The notes: generated by a model from the letters alone, not told the origin. A stretch of 64,000 nt of DNA from VAZQ01 sp963817015 (GCA_963817015.1 CAWFMV010000016.1:186001-250000), one strand, 5' to 3'. Shown: positions 18,644-28,202, counted from the first letter of the stretch. A program made the numbers and translations.

Positions 18644-19749
18644 TCACAAATGCTTGTGCGACGCCTTGGGTCTGGCGCGGCTGTTGGGTTTGGGCGGCGG
18701 AATCTCGGCGCGCTGCATGCCGCTGTCCTCGTCGTAGACGAAGCATTCGTAGTAGCGCGCCGCGGGCACGCGCTTGTTGGTCGCGCAGCGCTCGAACGCA
18801 ACGAGGTCATCGTCGCTGCGATAATGCCGATAGGGCGCGATCAGATAGCGATCCTGGCCGCCCGGCGATATGCCGTAGCGGTCGATCTTGCCGGTGAGGG
18901 TCGGATCGACCGCGAGGATCGCCTCGCGCAGCGTCTCGCCCTCGATGAAGTTGTCGGGCAGTTGATCGAACGGGCCGTCATAGTAGTTGTTGACGCGCGA
19001 ATTGCCCTCGAACACGCCGATCAGGATTTTGCGCTCGGCCTTGTCGTCGCGATAGTAAGCGAAACCTGTGCGCTTGCCGATCAGGATGCGCTCGGAGCCT
19101 GGAATGGGAATGAGCTGATCCGCGATCGGGATCGTCTCGTCGAGCACGAAGTGAAACAGCTTGAGCTTGCGGTTGAAGATGAGGAAGAACCGCATCGCCG
19201 ATTCATCGAACACCGGGCCGATATAGGTCTCGTCAGCGCCGAGCACGCTGGCGGCGGCTTCACCTTGCTCAGATCATTGAGCTCGAACACCACGCTGCGC
19301 GTGCCGTAGGAGATGCGGTAGACCAGCGGCTCGAGCTTCTCGACCTTCACGCCATTGCGCTGATCGAGCAGGGCATAGGTGATCGGGTCCTGATCCTTCC
19401 ACTCCGCGAGGTCCACGTAGTAGGCGAAGTTGACCTTGCCCTGATCGCGATCGACGACGTCGAGCCGGATGTTGCCGGCGTAGCGGACATGATCGTGGGT
19501 GAAGCTGAAGTAATAGTAGTTCTCGGTCGGATAGACCTTGACGCGCTCCGGCAGGTTGCTGAGCACGAAGGAGAACATGGCCATGGGACTGGTGATCGGG
19601 AGCGAGGGCACGGCGACCGCGTCCTCGACGAAGGACTGATTGGTGTAGAGCTGCGGCGCGCCAGCCTGTGCGCTCGTGATGCCCAAGCCTGTGGCCGCAG
19701 TGGCTGCCACGATCAGGGCCGCCCGCGCCAGCCATTGCGGCGGTGACAC
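18644..19749 (-). CDS. Hypothetical secreted protein, one frameshift
   Basis: Not recognised. The GTG at 19747-19749 has a good ribosome site (GAGGTGG, about seven bases upstream) and opens a signal peptide, VSPPQWLARAALIVAATAAT, then GLGITSAQA before the mature chain; an ATG at 19800 is also in frame. The mature part, about 340 residues, is rich in Tyr, Asp and Phe with beta-like stretches (VYPTENYYYFSFTHDHVRYA, LVYRISYGTRSVVFELNDL, SAMRFFLIFNRKLKLFHFVL). The frame shifts once near 19255, after LSKVKPP; VLGADETYIGPVFDES continues. It lies 104 nt downstream of the Ser-His repeat protein on the same strand, so the two exported proteins probably belong to one operon. It is convergent with rsmB. 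Confidence 0.6.
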
Positions 19750-19853
19750 TCGTTCCCACCTCGCGACGCGACTGTTGGCGCAACATTCAGCGCAACTCAT
19801 GGCACAGTCTCCACTGGCACAGCCTCCACGCTATGGTTTGCGCTCCGTCGACG

Positions 19854-22622
19854 TCATCTTGGCACTTGCCTGCTGGCCGCTGTGGAGTGGGATCCTTTCT
19901 GATTGTGGCTTTGCTGCTGGTTATGCGAGCCTTGCGAGCCTTTCTTCTGAGCTTGGCTTAAGGCCGTGTTGTGTGAGCCTTTCTGGCTATGGCTCTGGGT
20001 CACGTTGTGTTGCCGAATGTTGCTCTGCGCAGTGCTGTGCGAACCCTTCTGATTGTGGCTTTGGGTCGCGTTGTGCGAGCCTTTCTGATTGTGGCTCTGG
20101 GTCACGTTGTGCTGCTGAATGTTGCTCTGCGCTGTGCTGTGCGAGCCCTTCTGGTTATGGCTCTGGGTCGCGTTGTGTGAGCCCTTCTGGTTATGACTCT
20201 GGGTCACATTGTGCTGCTGATTGACGCTCTGAACCCGGCTGTGCGAGCCCTTCTGATTATGGCTCAGTGTCTGGTCGTGCTGCTGAATCTTGCTCTGCGC
20301 TGTGCTGTGCGAGCCTTTCTGATTGTGGCTTCGCGTCAGGTCATGCTGCCCATTCTTGCTCAGGACCGTATTGTGTGAGCCCTTCTGATTGTGGCTCAGG
20401 GTCTGGTTGTGCGAGCCCTGGCGGGTGTGGCTCACCCGTTGATTGTGGGAGCCGAGCTGATTGTGGCTCTGCCCCACGTTATGCGAGCCCTTCTGATTGT
20501 GGCTCAGCTGCGTATTGTGCGAGCCGGTGCGGGCATGGCTCAGGCGCAGGTCGTGTGAGCCGCTACGCGAATGGCTCAGCCGCTGATCGTGCGAGCCGAG
20601 CCGGTTATGGCTGACGCGCTGATCGTGCGAGGCAAGGCGCCAATGGCTGCGGTAGCGGTCGTGCGAGCCGTAGCGCTGGTGGCTCAGCCTGCGGTCGTGC
20701 GAGGCGTAGCGCCAGTGACTGGCCCAGCGGTCGTGCAACTCGAAGCGGTTGTGGCTCCAGTACGGATTGTGCGATCCGAACCGGCTGTGGCTCCAATAGG
20801 TGCTGTGCGAGCCGTAGCGATAGTGATAGCCGCTGGGCGGCGGCGGCTCGGTTCCTCCGGCACCAGAAAATAGCCGGTGTATTCGGTCGGCGCCTCGCAG
20901 GGCATGTAGATCGCGATATCGCCGATTTTCGTTGCGTCGTTGCGCGCGAGCTCTGCGTCGACGATCGCGCCCTGGGCGTCGAAGTTGATGTCGGTATCGA
21001 TCAGGTAGGACTGGCCGAGGCCCGCCGAGCTCGTGCCATTGGACTGCGACGGCGTCTGCTGCGTGTTGTTGGGGTTGATCTCCTCGAACGCCCCTTCCGC
21101 CATGCCCTGAATGCCGTGCACCTGGGACGTCGTCGAGCGGCGAGTCCTGTCCAAACCCGCCCGCCGGCTGCGCCGTGGCGACGCGCGAGCCCTGTCCGGA
21201 CAGGTAGCACGGCCCCTCCGGAGAGCACAGCGAATCGCCGGTGATCCAGACGAACTGATCGCGCTTCGACGGATCGACGGTCCAGGAGTTGGAATCGTAA
21301 CCCATCCCGAACGCGATGCCGCCTGAGCAGTTCGCGTTGAGATAGGGCTCGCCTTCGGCCTCGCGATTGTAGAAGCCGACGTCATAGCGCCCGACCGCGT
21401 GCCAGTTGCCGTTCTGGTCGAGCTCGTAGCGGAGCGCGCGCGCCTCGTGCGGAGTGGCGAACGGGTTCTCCGCCGCCAGCCCCAGATTGCGGATGCCGCC
21501 GCGCTCGGCGAGCAGCATGACCGGCCGCGGGCCGCAGGTCGCGAAGCTGATGTCGCTCACCGGCTGGCTGAAGCCGGCGCGGGCAATGTCGTCCTGCCTG
21601 GTGAAGAAGTCCGGCAGGATGAACTCGCGCCGAACGTCACCGGCGAAGTTGCCGTCGGGGCCGAGCCGCACCGACCAGACCGAGTTGCGCTTGTCGTCAT
21701 CCTGCGCATTCTGCCAGCCCGGATCGTCGAAGGCGGGGCTGCTCCAGACCGAGTAATAGAGCCTCACTTCGTTGCGTGCCGGGTTGCGGTGCACGCCGAC
21801 GCCCCAGACCCGCCGGCCCGATTGGGCGATATTCCAGCACTGCGGCGTCTGGTCGAAGGGGCCCTCGCAATTGCCGATCCGCGCTCGCGAGTTGGGATCG
21901 AACCCGATCGGCCCGAGGCCCGACGGCTGCCCAGCTTCGGCATCGAAGAAGCCCTGCCGGCCCTGCATGCCGTGATCGTAGAAACCGAGATCGGCGCCGT
22001 CGGAGGCGCGCACGCGGTGGATCATTCCGGTTTCAAGATCGGTCACGAACAGCTGCTTGTTGAAGCGGTCGTAGGCGATGTTGCCGAGCGCCGGGCCGCT
22101 GTTCGGGCGGCCGTTGAGCGTGATCTGCGCGAACGGGCGCGGCTGATAGCCGGTCGCGGCATCGAGCCGGTAGATGGTGCCGGGGCCGCCGCCCTGGCCC
22201 CACATGCCCGGCATCCATTGCGCGTTGTTGGGGGTGCGATGCAGGCCGAAGGCCGAGGTCGCCGCGAGATAGACATTGGGCGGATTGGCGTCGTCGAGCA
22301 CGACGCCGAACACCTGGCCGACCTGGCCGGCGGTGACCGGGCTGCGCTGCGGCTCGTAGAGCCAATGGGTGCCCTGCGGCGCCTGGCCGGGCGCCCGCAC
22401 GTCGAGGATGTTGCCGACGGTGCCGTTCAAGTCGATGATCGGGCCGGCGGCGCCATAGAGAAAGCCGGAGAACCGCGTCACATAGGCTTCGCCTGGCTGC
22501 AGCGGCTGGGCTGACGCCAGCCCGGCGGACAGCACTGCGCCTGCCAGAATGGCGGTCTGGAGAAGGCCAAGGCGTAACAGACCGCGCAATCTGCAGGTAA
22601 TCGGCAAGCTTGGCGTGCCCAT
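19854..22622 (-). CDS. Secreted protein with C-terminal Ser-His hexapeptide repeats
   Basis: About 922 residues, not recognised. ATG 22620-22622 has GAGGGGG about ten bases upstream and opens a signal peptide (LLQTAILAGAVLSAGLASAQ). The N-terminal 590 or so residues look like a beta-propeller-type domain (KQLFVTDLETGMIHRVRASD, GVHRNPARNEVRLYYSVWSS, REFILPDFFTRQ), with Cys pairs suggesting disulfides. A proline linker (EPPPPSGYHYRYG) leads to about 50 hexapeptides of form S-H-x-x-x-x down to the C-terminus. Early units are aromatic and Arg-rich (SHSTYWSHSRFGSHNPYW), later ones Asn/Gln/Lys-rich (SHNQKGSHNATQ). Between about 21120 and 20865 the frame is shifted and then restored; the other frame there encodes GIQGMAEGAFEEINPNNTQQ and IAIYMPCEAPTEYTGYFLVP. 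Metal binding by the His array or cell-surface attachment is plausible but unproven. Confidence 0.8.
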   Translation of the reverse strand: MGTPSLPITCRLRGLLRLGLLQTAILAGAVLSAGLASAQPLQPGEAYVTRFSGFLYGAAGPIIDLNGTVGNILDVRAPGQAPQGTHWLYEPQRSPVTAGQVGQVFGVVLDDANPPNVYLAATSAFGLHRTPNNAQWMPGMWGQGGGPGTIYRLDAATGYQPRPFAQITLNGRPNSGPALGNIAYDRFNKQLFVTDLETGMIHRVRASDGADLGFYDHGMQGRQGFFDAEAGQPSGLGPIGFDPNSRARIGNCEGPFDQTPQCWNIAQSGRRVWGVGVHRNPARNEVRLYYSVWSSPAFDDPGWQNAQDDDKRNSVWSVRLGPDGNFAGDVRREFILPDFFTRQDDIARAGFSQPVSDISFATCGPRPVMLLAERGGIRNLGLAAENPFATPHEARALRYELDQNGNWHAVGRYDVGFYNREAEGEPYLNANCSGGIAFGMGYDSNSWTVDPSKRDQFVWITGDSLCSPEGPCYLSGQGSRVATAQPAGGFGQDSPLDDVPGARHSGHGGRGVRGDQPQQHAADAVAVQWHELGGPRPVLPDRYRHQLRRPGRDRRRRARAQRRNENRRYRDLHALRGADRIHRLFSGAGGTEPPPPSGYHYRYGSHSTYWSHSRFGSHNPYWSHNRFELHDRWASHWRYASHDRRLSHQRYGSHDRYRSHWRLASHDQRVSHNRLGSHDQRLSHSRSGSHDLRLSHARTGSHNTQLSHNQKGSHNVGQSHNQLGSHNQRVSHTRQGSHNQTLSHNQKGSHNTVLSKNGQHDLTRSHNQKGSHSTAQSKIQQHDQTLSHNQKGSHSRVQSVNQQHNVTQSHNQKGSHNATQSHNQKGSHSTAQSNIQQHNVTQSHNQKGSHNATQSHNQKGSHSTAQSNIRQHNVTQSHSQKGSHNTALSQAQKKGSQGSHNQQQSHNQKGSHSTAASRQVPR
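19880..20813 (-). repeat. 18-bp tandem repeat array encoding SHxxxx hexapeptides
   Basis: About 52 units of 18 bp, each encoding Ser-His plus four variable residues, alternating between units ending in Gly and units ending in Leu, Gln, Val or Trp. A few four-residue units (SNIQ, SKIQ, SKNG) interrupt the rhythm and are each followed by a QH unit. Units near the linker are diverged, those near the stop nearly uniform, suggesting recent growth at the 3' end. Confidence 0.85.
19991..20194 (-). repeat. 102-bp higher-order tandem duplication in the Ser-His array
   Basis: Two adjacent 102-bp units (19991-20092 and 20093-20194) encode the same 34 residues except one Arg/Gln change. Of about eleven base differences visible by eye, about ten are synonymous. 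The next unit, from 20195, begins the same way and then diverges. Confidence 0.8.
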
Positions 22623-22809
22623 GAGCGGCTGTCCCCCTCGGCAATTCGTGGTACGTCCAAAGTGCATAGTCCTACATACATAGTCTTACCGTCCTTGCGG
22701 TTAATCAAGCATTGGTCGATGCGATTGCGCGAATGGGGCGGGGCGCTGGCGGCCGATGAAGTCCACAAGGCCGGTTGCCGCTGGGCCCGCGATCCATTAA
22801 CTGCTTGCC

Positions 22810-24385
22810 ATGACAGCCCCCGCTCACGACAAGATTCTGATCGTCGACTTCGGCTCGCAGGTCACGCAGCTCATCGCCCGGCGCGTGCGCGAGGAGAAGG
22901 TCTTTTGCGAGATCGTGCCGTTTCAGAGGGCGGAAGAAGCCTTCCGGGCGATCAAGCCCAAGGCCGTCATCCTCTCCGGCGGGCCCGCCTCGGTGCATGA
23001 GCCGGGCGCGCCGCTTGCCCCGATGGCGATCTTCGAGGCGGGCGTGCCGGTGCTCGGCATCTGCTACGGCGAGCAGGCGATGGCGCACCAGCTCGGCGGC
23101 AAGGTCGAGGGCGGCCACCACCGCGAGTTCGGCCGCGCCGAGCTCGAGGTGACCAAGGCCAATGCGCTGATCGAGGGCGTCTGGGAGGTCGGCCAGAAAT
23201 ATCCGGTCTGGATGAGCCACGGCGACCGGGTGACCAAGCTGCCCGACGGCTTCGTGACGGTCGGCACCTCGCTCAACGCGCCGAGCGCCATGATCGCCGA
23301 CGAGGCGCGCAAGTTCTACGCGACCCAGTTCCACCTCGAAGTGATCCACACGCCGCACGGCGCGCGCATCATCCGCAATTTCGTGCGCAAGATCGCCCGC
23401 TGCACCGGCGACTGGACCATGCGCGCCTTCAAGGAGGAGGCGATCGAGAAGATCCGCAACCAGGTTAAGAAGGGCAGGGTGATCTGCGGGCTCTCGGGCG
23501 GCGTCGATCTCGGCGGTCGCGGCGGTGCTCATCCACGAGGCGATCGGCGACCAGCTCACCTGCGTGTTCGTCGACCACGGCCTGCTGCGGCTCGGCGAGG
23601 CGAAGGAGGTCGTGTCGCTGTTCCGCGACAGCTACAACATCCCGCTCGTCCATGTCGAAGCGGAGGCGATGTTCCTCGGCGAGCTTGCGGGCGTCACCGA
23701 TCCCGAAGCCAAGCGCAAGACCATCGGCAGGCTGTTCATCGACGTGTTCGAGGCCGAGGCCAAGAAGATCGCCAGCGACGGCAAGGGATCGCCCGAATTC
23801 CTGGCGCAGGGCACGCTCTATCCCGACGTGATCGAGAGCGTCTCGTTCACCGGCGGGCCTTCGGTGACGATCAAGTCGCACCACAATGTCGGCGGGCTGC
23901 CCGAGCGCATGAACATGAAGCTCGTCGAGCCGCTGCGCGAATTGTTCAAGGACGAGGTGCGCGCGCTCGGCCGCGAGCTTGGCCTGCCGGAGAAGTTCGT
24001 CGGCCGCCATCCGTTCCCGGGGCCGGGGCTTGCGATCCGCTGCCCGGGCGAGATCACGCACGACAAGCTCGAGATCCTGCGCAAGGCAGACGCGGTGTTC
24101 ATCGAGGAGATCCGTCGCGCCGGACTCTACGACGAGATCTGGCAGGCTTTCGCGGTGCTGCTGCCGGTGCGCACCGTCGGCGTGATGGGTGACTTCCGCA
24201 CTTATGACTACGTGGTGGGGCTGCGCGCGGTCACCTCGACCGACGGCATGACGGCGGATTTCTATCCCTTCGACATGGCGTTCATCGGCGCGGTGGCGAC
24301 GCGGATCGTGAACGAGGTGAAGGGCGTCAACCGCGTGGTGTATGACGTGACGTCGAAGCCGCCGGGGACGATCGAGTGGGAGTGA
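22810..24385 (+). CDS. guaA: GMP synthase (glutamine-hydrolysing), one frameshift
   Basis: Converts XMP to GMP with ATP and glutamine. The class I amidotransferase domain (about residues 1-200) has ILSGGPASVHEP, VLGICYGEQAMAHQLGG (Cys nucleophile) and ATQFHLEVIHTPHG (His, Glu). The ATP-pyrophosphatase domain begins at GRVICGLSGGVD; the next codons contain one extra base (near 23507) that breaks the SGGVDS motif, after which AVLIHEAIGDQLTCVFVDHG continues. The dimerisation domain ends VTSKPPGTIEWE, the usual C-terminus. One base within the ATP loop of an essential enzyme is most simply a sequence error. The 3' end is the presumed integration site of the island that follows. Confidence 0.95.
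24281..24342 (+). other. Left end of guaA 3' repeat (presumed attL core)
   Basis: This stretch of guaA, encoding FIGAVATRIVNEVKGVNRVV, is matched by a diverged copy at 35239-35299, about 10.9 kb downstream in the same orientation. The longest shared block is GCGTCAACCGCGTGGT. Integration into the 3' end of guaA, leaving guaA whole and displacing a copy to the far end, is known for several integrative elements. Confidence 0.6.
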
Positions 24386-24484
24386 GGGGAGCTAAGCCAG
24401 GCGAGACTCGTGGCCTCGCCGCTGTAAGGTAGATCGGGTACAATTCATACTGGAGCAGCGAGTTGCGGCGGGGGTTAGACTTAT

Positions 24485-25477
24485 ATGGCCAAAGCCGACC
24501 ACATCAAAAAGCTCGTCGCAAGTTTTGGCAGGAACCAGGAATTCCGTGCTGCGGCGCTTCGCATCATCGATGAGGCGGCCAACCAAGGCAAAAGGCCCTT
24601 TGCCGAGTCGCTGAGGAAGATCCTCGACGCCAACGTACACCCTGACTACCAAGCTGGTCCGCAGCCTGGGCTAACCACGCTCGCAAGCCAGATCGATGCG
24701 GCCGCTGATCTCATCGATGAGATCAGCGTTTCCCGTGGCCTAAATGACATTGTGCTGAACCCCGATACTCGGCTTTTGGTGGAAGACTTGATCGAAGAAC
24801 GGCGTAGAAGCGAGGAGCTTCGGCGCCATCGATTGCCGATCTCGACGCGGTTTCTGTTCTCGGGACCTCCGGGCTGTGGCAAGACGCTGTGCGCCGAGGT
24901 TCTGGCACGCGAATTGTCATTGCCGCTTTACGCTGCGCGCATCGACGTCATTGTTTCATCGTTTCTCGGCGAGACGGCGAGCAATCTGCGCCGGTTGTTC
25001 GAGTTCGCCATGCGCAGACCTTGCATCCTGTTTCTTGACGAGTTCGACGCCTTAGCGCGCACGCGAACAGATACGACGGAACACAACGAGTTGCGGCGCG
25101 TCGTAAATAGCCTGCTCCTCATGATTGAGCGGTTCAAAGGGCCAGGGCTTGTCATCGCAGCGACCAACCTGCCGCAGTTCTTGGACGAGGCCCTTTGGCG
25201 GCGCTTCGACGATATACTGTCATTTGATCCGCCCACTAAGCGTGAGATTGCGCTCTTGTTGGCACGTCAATTTGCGAGTTTCCCTGCACACTTCGATCTC
25301 GATACACCTGTCAACAAATTGGTCGGTATGTCCTATGCGGACATCGAACGCATTTGCATCGATGCCATCAAGAAAGCCGTGTTGAAGAAGCGGAAATCCG
25401 TCAGTGAGACGGAATTTGCCGCAGCGCTCCGCCAAGAGATGCGCCGCAAAGGCATGACTTCGCGTCGTGGTGTATAG
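24485..25477 (+). CDS. ietA: IetA-type AAA+ ATPase
   Basis: 330-residue AAA+ ATPase paired with the subtilisin-like protease 12 nt downstream. An N-terminal helical region (residues 1-110) precedes Walker A GPPGCGKT (127-134), Walker B ILFLDEFDALA (181-191), the sensor VIAATNLPQFLDEALWRRFD (223-242, with the arginine finger) and a small C-terminal lid. The AAA ATPase plus S8 protease pair was first described as the IetA-IetS stability module of an Agrobacterium Ti plasmid and later listed among anti-phage systems. The ATPase presumably senses or remodels a target and controls the protease; that is inferred. No frameshift. Start ATG 24485. Confidence 0.85.
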   Translation: MAKADHIKKLVASFGRNQEFRAAALRIIDEAANQGKRPFAESLRKILDANVHPDYQAGPQPGLTTLASQIDAAADLIDEISVSRGLNDIVLNPDTRLLVEDLIEERRRSEELRRHRLPISTRFLFSGPPGCGKTLCAEVLARELSLPLYAARIDVIVSSFLGETASNLRRLFEFAMRRPCILFLDEFDALARTRTDTTEHNELRRVVNSLLLMIERFKGPGLVIAATNLPQFLDEALWRRFDDILSFDPPTKREIALLLARQFASFPAHFDLDTPVNKLVGMSYADIERICIDAIKKAVLKKRKSVSETEFAAALRQEMRRKGMTSRRGV

Positions 25478-25489
25478 TTTGTTTCCAAC

Positions 25490-27844
25490 ATGGCGAAGCT
25501 CCCTCATCTGCCGCTTGAGCGATTGGACAAGACGCTTGACCGGCGCAGGGTTCCGGCGCCGGTAGCTCCGCCCGTGCGGGGCAGCGCAAGGGGGCACGCT
25601 GCCACCATCACCACACAAATCGACACTGCCGCGAAAGAGCAACTAGCACTTCCGAGGATTGAGGGGATCGATCCCGAGTTGATCCTGAAGATGCACTTAA
25701 GTGCGCCCATCCAGGAAGAGACGTGGCGCACGGCTGGATTCAAAGTGCTTGCCCAGGAGCCGGGCGGCGTCCTCGTGCTCTTCACCGATGATACGGAGCT
25801 GATGGCATTCCGCGAGCGATTGGACGAGTATAAAAAAGGCATTCAGGGAGATGCCAAGAACCCGGCCTACAATCAACTCTTCGCAGCGATCGACGAGGTT
25901 CGCAGTCTCTCGGCTTCCGATCGTATCGGTGCGCGGCTACGCGCTGACCGCAAATCAACCGCTTCAGATTTCGATGCACGGCCGAAATTTACCATTGACA
26001 TCGAGCTTTGGGACGCGCCGACCCAGCTTGATCGTCAGGTCCGTGTCCAAAAGATTGTCGAGCATGTCGAGAAGGCCGGTGGCGAGATTCTTTCCCGCTA
26101 TGTTGGTTCAGCCGGCCTGATCGTTCTTCGCGCGCGAATGCGCGGATCGGTATTGCGCACTCTGATCGAACTGCCTGTAATCGCGCGTATCGATCTTCCC
26201 CCAATCCCCGATTTGGGCGAGCGCGATCCGCCAGTCGTAACGGTAGAGGATATTGCCGCGCCGGCGCCGCCTGCAGAGGCTCCGCTGATCGGAATCATCG
26301 ACAGCGGAAGCACGGACCATCCGCTACTCGCGCCGTCTCTTGCCCATTCGGTTGGTGTGCCCGAGGCGCTGGGCACCGCCGACATTTGGGGCCATGGAAC
26401 AAAGGTGGCCGGCATCGCTGCGTTCGGCGACCTCCGGGAATGCATTGCCCGGGGGATATTTGAGAGCCCGGTGCAAATCGTCTCGGCAAAGGTCGTGAAT
26501 GACGAAGGGCGTTTCGATGACAGAGATACGATCCCCGAGCAGATGGACAAGGCCGTCCGCCTGCTTCATGAGCGTGGGTGTCGGATCGTCAATATTGCGC
26601 TCGGAGACGCGCACCGCATCGCCTACGATGGTGGCCGTGTGTCGCCTTGGGCCGCAACGCTCGATGCGCTGGCCCGAGAACTCGACCTCGTCATCATTGT
26701 CTCGGCTGGAAATTCAAGCGCGGGCCAGCGCGCTCCCTGGGGAATTGAGGCCGAGCAGATCACAAAGGTCTATCCGGACTATCTCGTCACTGCTGAGAAT
26801 CGGATCGTTGAACCAGCCACCGCGGCGATCGCACTGACGGTTGGCAGTCTCGCCCAAGCTAACGGCCTGCCGAGGGACGGCTCGGCTGGTGCAGAACTGC
26901 GGCCTGTTGCATCGCCAAATTTGCCCACTCCAGTCACTCGCTCCGGACCTGGGCAAAACGACTCGATCAAGCCTGATCTGGTCGATTTTGGCGGCACCGT
27001 GCTCTTCGATGGTATGACGCAGCGAGTTGTGTCGGGCGATCAATACGCTAGCGCAGGGATGCTGACGTTGCGTCCAGACTATCTACGGGGCTTGCTGACG
27101 TCCTCGACCGGGACGTCGATGGCGGCGCCTCGCATCGCCTACAAGGCCGGCCTGCTCCTTCGCGCAATGCCGACCGCATCGGCCAACATGATCCGCGCTT
27201 TGCTTGCGCTTTCGGCTAGTGCCCCCGTAGAAGCCCTGCAATGCCTGCATCGGTTCGGCCCAGACGGACAACGCGCTTGTTTGGGATATGGCGTTCCAGA
27301 TGTCGCGCGTGCGTTGGACTCTGAAGAGCGCCGAGTGATCTTCATTGCCGACCGTCAGGAGCTGGCCACAGATCAGTTTGCGCTTTATCGCGTGCCGTTG
27401 CCGAAGGAATTTCAGTCAACAAGGGGCAAGCGGCATATCCGAGTGAGCCTGGCGTTTGATCCGCCGGTGCGGCACACGCGGCTCGAATATCTGGGCGTGC
27501 GTCTCACCTATCACCTCATCCGCGGCATGCAGCCCGACGCAATTTTTGAGCATTTCAGGCGCCGGACAAAGGAGGAGGCACCCTTCGAGAAGTTGCCAGG
27601 GTCTGCGAAGTGTCCGCTCAATCCGTCTCGAGACCTTCGCGGGACGAGCACATTGCAAAGGTCGACGATGACAATGCACCAGAACATCGACCGCCATGGC
27701 GATGACTACTATCTCGCTGTGTTTGCGGAGCGACGATGGGCTGGCGAAGAAATCACGCATCAACGGTTTGCCGTCGCCATTGAGCTTGAGCACGAAGCGG
27801 AAATCAACATTCATCAGCCACTTCGTGTTCGCCTTCGCGCGTGA
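25490..27844 (+). CDS. ietS: IetS-type subtilisin-like serine protease
   Basis: 784-residue S8 family protease without a signal peptide, hence cytoplasmic. The first 260 residues are a partner or regulatory domain (LVLFTDDTELMAFRERLDEY, DIELWDAPTQLDRQ). The triad follows: Asp in LIGIIDSGSTDHPLL (about 270), His in DIWGHGTKVAGIAAFG (about 301) and Ser in STGTSMAAPRIAYKAG (about 542); VIIVSAGNSSAG supplies the oxyanion-hole Asn. The last 150 residues form a beta-rich C-terminal domain (RHIRVSLAFDPPVRHTRLEY). Translationally close to ietA, so one operon. In the Ti-plasmid module the protease is the toxic partner and the ATPase its antidote. Intact. Confidence 0.87.
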   Translation: MAKLPHLPLERLDKTLDRRRVPAPVAPPVRGSARGHAATITTQIDTAAKEQLALPRIEGIDPELILKMHLSAPIQEETWRTAGFKVLAQEPGGVLVLFTDDTELMAFRERLDEYKKGIQGDAKNPAYNQLFAAIDEVRSLSASDRIGARLRADRKSTASDFDARPKFTIDIELWDAPTQLDRQVRVQKIVEHVEKAGGEILSRYVGSAGLIVLRARMRGSVLRTLIELPVIARIDLPPIPDLGERDPPVVTVEDIAAPAPPAEAPLIGIIDSGSTDHPLLAPSLAHSVGVPEALGTADIWGHGTKVAGIAAFGDLRECIARGIFESPVQIVSAKVVNDEGRFDDRDTIPEQMDKAVRLLHERGCRIVNIALGDAHRIAYDGGRVSPWAATLDALARELDLVIIVSAGNSSAGQRAPWGIEAEQITKVYPDYLVTAENRIVEPATAAIALTVGSLAQANGLPRDGSAGAELRPVASPNLPTPVTRSGPGQNDSIKPDLVDFGGTVLFDGMTQRVVSGDQYASAGMLTLRPDYLRGLLTSSTGTSMAAPRIAYKAGLLLRAMPTASANMIRALLALSASAPVEALQCLHRFGPDGQRACLGYGVPDVARALDSEERRVIFIADRQELATDQFALYRVPLPKEFQSTRGKRHIRVSLAFDPPVRHTRLEYLGVRLTYHLIRGMQPDAIFEHFRRRTKEEAPFEKLPGSAKCPLNPSRDLRGTSTLQRSTMTMHQNIDRHGDDYYLAVFAERRWAGEEITHQRFAVAIELEHEAEINIHQPLRVRLRA

Positions 27845-28039
27845 GCTGGCACGCTTTGCTATCTCCCCTGTCTGCCCGGTGGCATTCATGCCATCGCGCG
27901 TTGGCGTCATGTGGTCAGTCAAGTGATGAAACACTCAACCGTTGTCGATAGTCGGAAAGCGACATTGAACCGCGGATCATGCCGCCATCCTGTTCCCTGA
28001 CGCGCTGCGGCGGCTCACGTACTAGACTTCTTTGGACGC

Positions 28040-28202
28040 GCTCTTAGGCCGCATTCTTGAACCCATCGATCTGCGCCTTCATCGCCCGCTGAAATGCCGG
28101 CCGCGCTTCGCAGCACCGCTTATAGACACTGAGATGAGGATAGCTATCGAGTGGCTCCGTGTGATCGAGGATGCGCAGTACGTCGGCCATCATCAGGTCT
28201 CC
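28040..28202. repeat. 163-bp direct repeat, left copy
   Basis: Direct repeat of 35314-35476, same orientation, same length, with about eight mismatches by eye (about 95% identity). Homology ends abruptly on both sides. The two copies frame the AraC/SRPBCC/ArsR/RecQ/SNF2 segment and could recombine to delete it. Confidence 0.85.
28044..28202 (-). pseudogene. GST 3'-end fragment
   Basis: The last 52 codons of a glutathione S-transferase gene (MMADVLRILDHTEPLDSYPH to AQIDGFKNAA), including its TAA stop, without the rest. It matches the 3' end of the complete GST gene at 35318. Upstream sequence is unrelated, so the fragment cannot give a GST. It separates ietAS from the AraC group. Confidence 0.85.

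Noticed and set aside
19880..20813. Possible CRISPR array
   Set aside because: Units are contiguous 18-bp codon repeats without spacers and sit inside a coding frame; no cas genes.
19676..20873. Plus-strand repeated open frames over the SH array
   Set aside because: They are the reverse of the 18-bp repeats. The minus-strand frame has a signal peptide, ribosome site and synonymous variation, the plus strand has none.
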